64,000 bases of DNA from Larix kaempferi (Eukaryota > Streptophyta > Pinopsida > Pinales > Pinaceae): positions 806,001 through 870,000 of the forward strand of contig BSBM01000252.1 in assembly GCA_027924585.1 (NCBI GenBank), written 5' to 3'. Shown here one piece after another: positions 1-9,357 of the stretch. The translations under genes were made by a program, and so were the position numbers. The notes under the pieces are model-generated. The model had not been told where the DNA came from, made no database searches, and saw nothing but the letters and a program-made list of their open reading frames with translations. How positions within the stretch are numbered: the stretch's first letter is position 1; each line of letters opens with the position of its first letter.

Positions 1-1345
1 TAGATGGTGAGGGCATTTGTGTGGTTTTGTACAAAGTTACGGATATGGCGTGCATCCTCAATAAGGTTGTCAATCCATGCCACATCCGAAGCAATGGCTT
101 TCAGTGCTAAGTTCAAGGAATGGACAATGCAAGGTGTCCAAAAAACCTGTAAGAGCAATAAAAGCATGTATCAATGACTCTACAACACTAACATTGCAAT
201 GACCAAATTCAAACAATGAGCAAATTAGAAATGAAAGGTGTCCAAAATGAACATACCTGTGGATATTTAGCTTCCACAATCATGCCAGCAGCCTTGCAAA
301 CAGGTGCATTGTCCGTGATGATTTGTAAACACGACTCAACACCCACTTCTTCAATGGTTTTGATGAATAAATCACCCATAAATTGTGCATCCTTGTATTC
401 GCCAAGAGCATCCACCGCTTTCAAGAACACCGGTCCATTTTGGGAAGATACCATGAAATTGATGAGTGGATGGCGTGCGGGATCCGTCCATCCATCAGAA
501 ACAATACTCACACCGGATGAGGGCCATGTTGATCTAATTGGCTCAAGAATTTTATCTACCTCCTTCTTTGCTTTAACCAACAATGTGGTTCTAAGCTTCT
601 TTGAACCAGGAGGCACATAACCATTTGGAGCTCGTTCCAAGATAGTTTTAACCGTCTCAAAATACAATGGTGACCGTGCAACATTGAATGAGATGAAGTT
701 GAGGTAGAAGAAAAATGCAATAGTAAGGTCTACCTCTTCTCGCGCCTCTTTTTGGAAAATCCTATCCATTGGACCACCTGTAGATTGCCTCTTTCTTGTT
801 TGATAAGTATCCCCACGCCCACGCCCATGAATGCTAGGTGGAAATGGAGGCTTGGTGCTAGAGGACTTCCTCGAGAATGGAAGAGGATCATCCTCTTTTT
901 TCTTGCTTGCTGCTGCCACCTTCCCTAAGCCAACATGATCCTCTCTTTCCATATCCCTCCTTTGGTGAACAGTCACCGCTTTGCATGAAGAAATCCCACA
1001 AGAAGGAAGGGCCAACAAATGGCCCTTAACTCGAAAATATGTGCTCATGAACTCATGCTTGCAAAAATTGCATCTCCAAGACACATTGCCTCCCCCACCA
1101 AGCTTTGCCTCGGGTCCATCTTTCCTTGTCACATACTTCCACAAAGGGTATTTTTTTTCTTGGGCTTGTTGTCTTGCTAAACCAGGGTTAAGTGGAGCCA
1201 TAGAATGACCTCCACTAGCAGCCGATGGAGCACTTGACGGAGGAGGAGAACCGCTTGTGCTTGGTGGAATAGGAGGGGAGGCCCTAGATGGTGCATTTCT
1301 CCCTCTCCTTTGCCCCCTACCTCCTGCCCTAACTGATTGAGACAT
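1..1345 (-). CDS. hAT transposase, N-terminal part, spliced, partial
   Basis: The protein starts at the ATG at 1345 (MSQSVRAGGRGQRRG), followed by a low-complexity Pro/Ser stretch. A BED-type zinc finger follows around residues 70-125 (LWKYVT, then C-x2-C in WRCNFCKH and a later His/Cys pair), used by hAT transposases to bind DNA. The DUF659 region carries SDGWTD and ITDNAP, containing the first two catalytic-type aspartates. An intron at 147-256 must be removed; splicing gives codons reading VFWTPCIVHSLNLALKAIAS, matching the family. Unspliced, the frame ends in a stop at about 209. The C-terminal dimerisation region lies left of the window. The start could be upstream at 1438, but those 31 residues do not resemble the family. 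Confidence 0.82.
147..256 (-). other. 110-bp intron in hAT transposase
   Basis: On the minus strand the exon ends TATCCACAG before GTATGT, and the intron ends GCTCTTACAG before GTTTTTTGG. Removing it restores the conserved WTPC...HSLNL segment of hAT transposases. Each end carries nearly the same string: CAG/GT followed within a few bases by TTTTGGACACCTT. The related element at 38-42 kb has no intron at this site. Confidence 0.8.
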
Positions 1346-1719
1346 TCCTTTTCTTTTGTGATGGTTGAGCTTGCAATCCTCTCCACAAATCCACTGGAAT
1401 GCACTTGGAATCGCTTGGAAACAATGGATAGCCTTCAAATCTCCTTCACCTGCACATACAACTCACTCTCAACCAAATGCTTCCTTGCAAATGACAAAAA
1501 GAAAGGCAAAATTTTGTTTTTAAGTGAACCCGGGCGCCTTTTTTCGCCAAAAACGTGTCCTGTTTTTCGGGTACGTTGTAAAGTCGTGTCTGATTCGTTT
1601 TTAACGTGTGTCCCGATTTAGGATTCGATGTAAGGTCGAATCGGACACGAATTCATATCGAATCGTGTCTGATTCAACCGATTCGGGACACGGCGAGGGT
1701 TTCATACGAATCCGGTTTC

Positions 1720-2055
1720 TGAACTTATAACATCACCATTATTCCACTACTTGGGTCCATCAGTTGGTTGAAATTCGACTTAGGGATTCATCTACACTCA
1801 TTCCTTGTTTTCATCTCTTATTCTTTTGGGTTTGGGTGTATTTTTTTTTTGTCTCTCAAGCATCACTGGTGGAGCGGGGTCTCCCCCTTGACTTGGCCAA
1901 GTGCCTCGTCTAAAGTGACAGTAGCCCTGTCCGGTGTGACTTCCGTTCCTCGAACGGAGGACTTGGCCACTGCTGGTTACACCTTCCTAGCTGTGCACCC
2001 TCTACCATCCCTGTTGAGACATCTTTCACAAGCAGCTAGAGATAGTGTGATAACA
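1720..2055 (+). mobile_element. Family-1 LTR, 3' end
   Basis: The end GTGTGATAACA at 2045-2055 is identical to the end of the 4.3-kb solo LTR at 20127-24429. The preceding 200 bases share its landmarks (GGTCTCCCCCTT, CTAAAGTGACAGT, CACCCTCTACCATCC). No primer-binding site follows, so this is a solo or truncated LTR. Confidence 0.6.
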
Positions 2056-2329
2056 AGCTGCAACCGGTTGAATCATATATAAAAAGATTACAAAGTTTAT
2101 ACTGTGATGTGTCTCTGATGGTGTGACTTGATATTATGAATGACATGATTAAATTGGATGAATGATAATGATAGCTTAGTGATTGATGAAAGCATTGAAG
2201 TGAAATTCTTGAATGATATACATGTTAAGTATTTAAGAAGTTGAAATTGATAAAGTGTTGGCCCACTGATTCACCCCCCCTCTCAGTGTGCCATTGTGTC
2301 TAACACGCCTCCTCTATTTTTGAGTTGAC
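2056..2329. other. No gene recognised; AT-rich repeat DNA
   Basis: The stretch holds AT-rich sequence and a run of eight C at about 2273. No conserved coding sequence is seen. Confidence 0.4.
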
Positions 2330-3860
2330 CCATGTATTGTATTTCCGGCTCATCTTAGCCATTGATTATTATCAATGTTACAAATATTGGCGTGGCTTGG
2401 CAGGGTCCAGGAAACATCGTTTCAGGATATCTAGGCAGCACATCGGTAAAAATCGGCAATAAATCGGCAAACTTAAAAAACACAAAAATATTCATTTTTT
2501 TTCAATTTTTTAAACATCTAAAGCAACAATAACATCAAATAAACACATTGCCACATGAATATGGAAAGAAAACCGATATATAAGATATATAAGATGTCTA
2601 GAGAATCAGAGATACATCACACATCAAAATGGATCGTGTCCTACTCCTGAATAGTGAATACTGAATCATCAAAAATATAACAAATGTATCTCATGATCAT
2701 CATCATGACTCATGAGTCATCTACAGTGAAATAAAGTAAATAAACTATCGATGGTTGATGGCGAGTGAAATGATGAGTAAAATCCTCCTTGGGCAAACTA
2801 AAAGCTCTCCTAGTCTCCTTGGTTCTCCTCTCCCGGTATTTAGAGTCCAAATGAATGACTAAAAAATGAGCCCGTGGCCTTTAAACCCAAATTTCCGCCA
2901 CCTGTCAAAAAATCGACTCGACTCGAGAGAAATCGGCGAGAAATTGGCCAAAAATCGGGCCGATTTTTGGGGCGATTTCTTGCCGATTTTTTGTCGATTT
3001 CTCCCAAGTGGGGCCGATTTTGGGGGCAATTTTCACTTAAAAAAATCGGCGCTCTTCAAAAATCGCGATTTATCGCCGACTCGCGATAAATCGACCGATG
3101 TTGGTAACACTAATTATTATTGTTATATCTTTTGATCTCCACCTCTCAGTGTGCCATTGTAAAGTTTATTTCTCCTAGCATTTGAGATATTTCTGTGGAT
3201 CCAAAATATTTTCATGGAAACAGTGTTTACTGCAGGAGGGCGACTTCACCTAGGACGTTTTTGCAGGATTTCCTCAACTCGTTCCAATTGAAGTGGATTT
3301 GCATCAGGGGGTTAGCAATTGTATCTTTGATCATTGTTATGCTTCTTGATCTATCTCTTGTTGTTACAGGCTTTTTCTTCTATGCATCAAATCTTACTTG
3401 TGTAGTTTACATGTGCAGGAGAGAGGGGTGCATTGGCTTCCTTGGGCAAATCAATTTCACTTGGATACACTGTCAAATCATCTCAAATTGATCGGGTAGA
3501 GGTCATCACCTTCAAGGCATCTACAAGATTTTTCAGGTAAGATCTACACTTGACCTCTTTGTTTGAAGTTCTAAACCATTGGCCAATTAAATTTACTGCT
3601 CAAACCCTAACTATAAAAACTTCTAAAAATTCTATAGGTTTTGTTATTTGGTTTTCCAGCGAACAATTTCTGGGTTTTCATCCTTAAGCCTAGCCCCAAG
3701 TGGGTCCTCAAGGGCGTCTTGCTCTGTGGACTCCTTCTGCCCAATATCCTGGACACTGACCTCTACATGCTTGCGCCCCCCATGTTTGCTTGCCTTCTGA
3801 ATGATCAAAACCTTATTTTCTGAACTTGTGTCCTTTGATATTGTCAGATTTGTGGTCAAG
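2330..3860 (+). mobile_element. Family-1 LTR internal fragment, split by a small DNA transposon
   Basis: The flanks 2330-2372 and 3121-3860 resemble the promoter-proximal and R/U5 part of the family-1 LTRs at 9.4, 20.1 and 33.8 kb (CATGTATTGTATTTCCGGCT and, later, a GAGAGGGGTGCATTGG segment followed by CAGGTAAGATCTACAC). The piece is degenerate and both ends are approximate. Confidence 0.45.
2373..3112. mobile_element. Non-autonomous hAT-like transposon (740 bp)
   Basis: The termini are CAATGTTACAAATATTGG on the left and, reverse-complemented, TAGTGTTACCAACATCGG on the right. They are flanked by the 8-bp direct repeat ATTATTAT at 2365-2372 and 3113-3120, the target duplication length of hAT elements. 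The inner flanks are dense in ATCGG/CCGAT words, especially 2450-2475 and 2920-3095, like hAT subterminal transposase-binding repeats. No transposase is encoded. A simple-sequence target makes the duplication slightly less certain. Confidence 0.68.
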
Positions 3861-4047
3861 TTGTGCTAGGAAGCCTTAAATTTTTCAGATTTACTCCTTG
3901 AGACCATTTTCCTCATTTTAAGTACACGTTTCCCAAGGCAATTGATTTTGATCATTTACCTCAACACCTATATCCTAGATTCACCCTTAATACTAAGTTA
4001 CTGTAATTGAACTAATTGACTTTCATATCTCATCTTCCCTAAAAATC

Positions 4048-4325
4048 ATAAAGGTGTCTATAGCATACCATGTACTTGTGGGTTACTTTACATTGGTGAA
4101 ACTGGTCGTTCATTCCAGGTGAGACTCAAGGAGCATAGCGCGGACCTAATACATGACCGTCATAAAAAATCCGCCCTAGCAAAACTTGCCCACAACTCAA
4201 AACATCATATCTGTATTGAGGATGCAAAAATGATTGCTAGGGAAGATCACTATAGGAGGAGAAAGATCTGCGAGGCCATCGAAATAGAGAAGCAACCCCT
4301 AGCAACCCATTATACACATCCTTAG
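4048..4325 (+). pseudogene. Penelope-like element GIY-YIG endonuclease domain (fragment)
   Basis: An open frame from about 4048 to the stop at 4325 begins KGVYSIPCTCGLLYIGETGRS, where GVYSIPC and LYIGETGRS are the two signature strands of the GIY-YIG nuclease. It continues with RLKEH, SALAKLAH, and EDAKMIAREDHYRRRKICEAIEIEK. This arrangement, including the final R-x-x-EAIEI motif, is that of the C-terminal endonuclease of Penelope-like retroelements. No reverse transcriptase was found upstream, so the copy is 5' truncated. Penelope-like elements named Dryads have been reported from conifers, which fits this host. Confidence 0.82.
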
Positions 4326-4840
4326 AAATAATGAAATTAAAAAGAATACAATAAATAATAATAATGCACAAAAGCATTAACTCTAAATGAAGGAAAAAAT
4401 TTAGGATAACTATTATTATTAATATTTATTAATATTTTCTATATCAACGTCAATTAACATTAACTAACTATTATTAATAACTAACATATACGTTAAAATA
4501 TTTTATTAAAAAAATTTAATGACAAATTTTTTTAAAAAAAGTTAATTAAAAAATTAAATTTTAATAATAAAGCATTAGGATACGTTAAAAACTTTTAAGG
4601 TTAATTTTTGGATAAAATTAATTTTATCTTATTATTATTAATCTATTAATATTGGGGTTAATTTAGTAGTTATAATTATTAAAAAAATTAATAATAGGTT
4701 ACCAATATCTTTAGGTAATAATTTAGGGTTTTGCATATTAAAATAATTGTATTTCAAACCAAAAAACTTGTCAACTCCTTTTTCCTATTCATTCCACATT
4801 TATATCCTCCTTCTCCTTCTCCAGCATCCTTCTCTTGAGA
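4326..4840. other. AT-rich tail after the Penelope fragment
   Basis: The sequence is strongly A+T rich with many TTAAT/ATTAA words and no open frame of interest. It is probably the 3' untranslated part of the Penelope-like copy or host intergenic DNA. Confidence 0.4.
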
Positions 4841-4900
4841 CACTATTCTCCTAATGATGACCCCATATTGAGGCTTGAAACGTCGAGATATAAGTTCACC
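4841..4900 (+). ncRNA. Possible degenerate hammerhead-ribozyme motif
   Basis: TGATGA at 4855-4860 is followed 16 bases later by GAAAC at 4877-4881 and directly by GTC. This order matches the hammerhead core (CUGAUGA, stem II, GAAA, stem III, cleavage triplet), and Penelope-like elements are known to carry such ribozymes with minimal stem III. However, the expected C before TGATGA is A, and stem II pairs poorly, so it is at best decayed. Confidence 0.3.
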
Positions 4901-6173
4901 TGAACACAGTTTCCTTCCACAACTCAATCTGCCACTGTGTAATCATCATGAACAGCATTAGTGATTATTTATCACTTAATTTCATTTTCTCTCAAAAAGT
5001 GAAAAAAAATGCCAAAAAATTGAAAAATTGAAAAAATCAGCATCTTAAAATATCAATGTAACATGTCAGAGACATGTCTTCAGTGGTGGCAAAGAAAAGT
5101 GGTAGCCATTCAAAGTTAACTAAAAGCTAAATCTTGGTAATCTCAATCAAATCTTAGCAAGATTAAGTTTATCTCTCAAGGGGGCGCACATCTCATAAGC
5201 AAAGCTGATTTTTTAGTTGCCTCTCATAAAAGAAAGCAGATTTTTGAGTTGGATCCAACTCATCCTTATCTTTATCTCTAGCTAATTCGCTCTCTTTTCT
5301 ATTTAAGCAAGGCTTTGCCTCTCATTTTATCATGGTCAGAGGACCGAAAGGCTACCTACGATATGCTCTTGTAATTTGTATTATCTTTGGAATAAAAGGC
5401 TTTGGAGGCAAACCTGTGGTGTAGTGCAAATATGTGTGTGGATGATCATGTTGTTTTATGAGGTAATCTGTATCAATTCTATATTGTTTGCTTTTATCAT
5501 TATATCTGGCCTTTGAAGGATTATTATAATCAGTAGGAGAGAGTAAAACAAGTTTGTTTACTTAATTTAGTCTTTTATTTTTCTATTTGTAGTGATCTAG
5601 AATTTGCATGCTTTATTTGTTCATATTAATGTTATTCTGATCCCTGGTGTAGGAAATACCAGATTTGATGCGTTGGTTACAATAGTTTTGAGTTGTGCAG
5701 GTGATCTCGCTTGGAGGAATGGTTGATCTTGTTTGACTCTTCCATATCTTCAAGCTCATCCGGAGAACATAGTCCCTCTGCTCCCCACCAACAGATTCCC
5801 CGGCCCAAAAGTCCCAAGCTTCGAGCTGCTTCCTTTCTCTTTCCTTCACTTTATTTCAAAATCTTTCTTTGGTTACTCTTGCATGCTTAAGCTAGTTAGT
5901 TTCTTGATTAAAAGCTAATTCATTCAAGTATGCATTCCTTTAAAGAATAGATCTAGGTGCTTAAAAGTTTCATTTATAGTATATCTACCATCCTAACTAA
6001 GAACTTTTGCTCTTTTTAAGATTTATATTTTTCAAAGTACTTAAGTAGGATCTTAAATTTTAGACTTTTAAAGACTTATCTAGCACATTTGATGCAAACT
6101 TGGTGGCCGGTTTTTACTTTTTGTTGAAAGTAAGACGAAATGTTGTCGAAAATTCGAAGATTCAGGCCATCTA

Positions 6174-7608
6174 TGTCACGGGCCTAGGCTTTTTCTATCC
6201 ATCTCGAGCATCCCATACCGTCCGAAAGCATAAACACGCGCGGCACCAGCGTGATATTGCTAGTTGGGCTTGGCCATCAACCTCAAGTATCACCCAAATT
6301 ACGCCTTATCGAAACCAACATGACCAAACCCGCGTCAGACACCATCGAGTTGTGCAGAATGTTAAGTGCTCGTTTCACCATAGGTGATGCAACCTACTAC
6401 ATCGCCACCCAACCTTGGACCATGCAGTTTGTTGCATGTTCACCCCCGAGCCAACACTTGGACAACCGACGACCTACCAATCAGTGCAACGCATGCTCAG
6501 CTAATATCAATCCTTGAGGGTGCCTTGAGGGTGTTGTCCTGCAGTCTGGCCCAATCCAACCATATGCTAACATATTGATGTGTCCTTGTGGCTCCCATCA
6601 ACACATATTGTTATAACTGAGTGTTACGCTGCGAGGTACTCGTCGCATCATCCTCCATCGAGCCTGCTACTTAGTCTCCCCTGTTGCCTCGTCATACTCC
6701 ACTCGACATCATCCTTGGTCCTCCTAGCGATCAAACACACTAGTACACCGTCCTGTACACATCTGGCTACAACCACGAGTCGACCGCCAAGGCTACCAAA
6801 ATCTTATGAGCACAGGGTCGTTACATTCTCCCCCACTTAAAGATGTTGATGTCCTCGTCAACGCAGCTCCACAGGTACCTCCGATGAAAGGGGCGGTGGT
6901 GGTGAAGAGACACTTCCGGGTTTGCTGAAACTGAACGTGCGCTCTGATACCATTTGTCACGGGCCTAGGCTTTTTCTATCCATCTCGAGCGTCCCATACC
7001 GTCTGAAATCCTAGACACGCGCGACACCAACGTGATGTTGCTAGTTGGGCTTGGCCATCAACCACAAGTATCACTCGGACTACGCCTTACCGAAACCAGC
7101 CTGACCAAACCCGCGTCAGACACCATCAAGTTGTGCAGAATGTTGAGTGCTCGTTTCACCGTAGGTGATGCAGCCTACTGCATCGCTACCCAACCTTAGA
7201 CCATGCATTTTGTTGCATGCTCACCCCCGAGCCAACAATTGGACAACCGACGACCTACCAATCGGTGCAACACATGTTCAGCTAATATCAATCCTTGAGG
7301 GTGCCTTGAAGGTGTTGTCCTGCAATCTAGCCCAGTCCAACCATATGCTAACATAATGATGTGTCCCTGTGGCTCCCATCAACACATATTGTTATAACCG
7401 AGTGTTACGCTGCGAGGTACTCGTCACATCATCCTCTATCGAGCCTGCTACTTAGAGTCTCGTCAGTTGCCTCATCATACTCGACTCGACATCATCCTTG
7501 GTCCTCCTAGCGATCAAACACGCTAGTAAACCGTCCTGTCCGTCTCTAGATACAACCACGAGTCGGCCACCAAGGCTACCAAAATCTTACGAGTGCAGGG
7601 TCATTACA
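6174..7608 (-). mobile_element. TRIM-like LTR element: two 0.65-kb LTRs around a 129-bp core
   Basis: Two direct repeats, 6174-6825 and 6955-7608, differ by scattered substitutions. On the minus strand each starts TGTAA and ends CCCGTGACA. The 129-bp core begins, two bases after the upstream LTR, with TGGTATCAGAGC (6941-6952 complement), the standard initiator-methionine tRNA primer site, and ends with the purine tract AAGTGGGGGAGAA (6826-6838 complement) directly before the second LTR. There is no coding capacity. The flanks are ATCTA and ATCCG, so a 5-bp target duplication is only partly preserved. Confidence 0.82.
6941..6952 (-). promoter_or_regulatory. Primer-binding site of the TRIM-like element
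   Basis: The minus strand reads TGGTATCAGAGC, complementary to the 3' end of initiator-methionine tRNA, two bases after the LTR ends. Confidence 0.85.
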
Positions 7609-8801
7609 ATCCGAGACCCCAGTATCAACTTTCCTTTCTAGGAATCAAAACTTTGAAACTTGTAAACCTATTGGATCCTGATTTATAAAGGACCAAAGGC
7701 ATCCACCCAAAAAAATTTAAACCATAAATAAAATAAGTGGGCTACCCAGCGCCCAGTCCTCATCCCCCTTGAGGGAGTTTCGCGTCATTTTTCGTGGGGT
7801 GACTTTTTCTAACTTATTTTCCTTTTCTGCTTTAGTTAGAGTAGTTAAAGTTAAAATTAACCATTTGTTGTTCCGAATTCAACGTCGGACCACAAACTCA
7901 CTCAAGACTTTAGATTTTTTCAGTTTTGTAAGCAATTGCACTCACTACACTTAGTTTACTTCCATCATTTAATTTTTCCTAGATTAATCACTTTAGCACT
8001 CACTTCACTTAGTTAGTCACTCTTTATTTTTATTTCATTGATGTTTAAGAGTAATTGAATCTTGGCTTCTGTCCCCCAATATGCTCTTGTGACCATCGCA
8101 AGATTGCCTAAGCTTTGGTTAACAATCAAAAAGGGGATATTAGCGGCTAGTTTAAATAAGATAATCCATGTGAAATTTATCTTTAAGAAGTGGGAGGTCA
8201 CAGTGAACATAGTACAGAGTCAGAGGGGTGCCCAAAGCAGACTTTACATCTCTCCCTATTGGACACCCGGTACTGTGTCTTTGCACTCATTCTATGGAGA
8301 TAAATCCAAGTTGAGCCAAATTTTAGAGTAGTTTACTTTTATGCATTTTACTTTCACGGTTGCAATCTCTTAATCAAACCCATTCTAATCAACTTATCCA
8401 TAATAAATTAAAACTGACCGAGAACATTGCAAAACATTTATCTTTTCAACAGCATCATTTATGTCTCGGCACTAGTCTACTATCAATTATTTATTTAAGA
8501 GAATTTACATGTTGTGATTGGTTAATAATTTACATATTGTTGAATTTAATTCATTGCTACAACTCTTGCTTCAGTAATCTTTCAAACTCCTAGATTAATT
8601 TGTTCAACTTAGCTTAATCAGCCATAGTTTATTTTATTAGGGACCATCCCCCTTGGCTTCGCTAGGAATTGGCCTAGACGAAGGAGTCAAGTGTTAAGTG
8701 ACATCAAGCTTGACTCGTGACTTGCCCCCAAGGACGCACCCAGTGGCTTGAATATTTCTGCCATGTTACCCGAGCTGCGTATTAGACGACAGTCGACAAC
8801 A

Positions 8802-9017
8802 AGTATATTAGGGGAAACATTGTATATATGTTTAATTCTTTTTAATAATACATTATCTCACAATAAAATAAGAATGAGAGGTTAATTTGTAGATAGCTTT
8901 AGAAACAATTTAAAGGTTGATTTGTTTCTATTTTCCATAAACTAGTGTTTTTTAGATTTCCTATGAGTTCTCAACCGCTCATGGGCCCTTGAAGGTTTCC
9001 CTGAATTTTTTGAGTTT
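8802..9017. other. No gene recognised
   Basis: AT-rich DNA between the end of the family-2 LTR and the reverse-transcriptase fragment. It is probably decayed retroelement sequence. Confidence 0.3.
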
Positions 9018-9357
9018 ATGCAAGTTTCCAGTCTACTGATATGTGGGCATTTTAGGATTTTCGTGCAACATAATGTACAACATGTCGACAGGGTCTTAAA
9101 ACTATTGGAGTACCAACTATATGCTAATCCTTCTAAATGTGCCTTTGGGGTTCAAGAAGTGGAAGATTTGGGTCATATTGTATTCCATGGAGGTGTCAAA
9201 GTGGACCCTAACAAAGTTAAGCCTATCATGGAATGGCCAATTTCTAAAAACATGAAAAATCTTAGAGGATTCTTAGGATTGACAGGATACTACTGCAAGT
9301 TCATCAAGAATTATGGTCAAATAGCAGCACCTCTAACAAGGTTATTGAAGAAGGAGG
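9018..9357 (+). pseudogene. Ty3-type reverse transcriptase fragment (C-terminal end)
   Basis: The frame contains HVDRVLKLLE, YANPSKCAFG, EVEDLGHIV, VDPNKVKPIMEWP, LRGFLGLTGYYCKFI and APLTRLLKKE. These are the consecutive landmarks of the thumb and connection region between reverse transcriptase and RNase H in Ty3-type polyproteins. The catalytic YxDD region upstream is missing or destroyed. The fragment is cut exactly where a family-1 LTR begins at 9358, so that LTR inserted into it. Confidence 0.85.

Larger units (their letters stand above)
1..1719 (-). mobile_element. hAT transposon, 5' part, cut by window edge
   Basis: The minus-strand transposase begins at 1345, and the sequence between it and about 1719 is CpG-rich with repeated GTGTC/GACAC and ATTCG/CGAAT words, a typical hAT subterminal layout. 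The probable right terminus is near 1719, where the minus strand begins CAGAAACCGG. The other end is outside the window, so terminal inverted repeats and target duplication cannot be verified. It appears to be inserted in or beside a family-1 LTR whose 3' end follows at once. Confidence 0.7.
4960..8801 (+). mobile_element. Family-2 Ty3-type LTR (solo or 5'-truncated), carrying a nested TRIM-like element
   Basis: Segments match, in opposite orientation, the LTR at 51055-56409: the CTTTGCCACCACTGAAGA region (here 5050-5100), the promoter (CTATTTAAG at about 5301), the GTGGGCTAC...CCCAGCGCC region near 7740, and the end GGCCTAGACGAAGGAG ... CTTGCCCCCAAGG ... CGACAACA at 8801. No primer-binding site follows the end. 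The left end expected to begin TGTTGTC was not found, so it is truncated around 4960. The LTR is interrupted at 6174-7608. Confidence 0.65.

Noticed and set aside
70-279. 69-codon minus frame at the left edge
   Set aside because: It is an out-of-frame reading across the hAT intron. The spliced frame explains the conserved WTPC and HSLNL residues.
6941-6952. tRNA-like sequence
   Set aside because: It is only the 12-base primer-binding complement to methionine tRNA. No cloverleaf surrounds it.
4960-8806. Target duplication AGTAT for the plus-oriented family-2 LTR
   Set aside because: AGTAT follows the right end, but the left end is truncated, so no matching flank can be shown.
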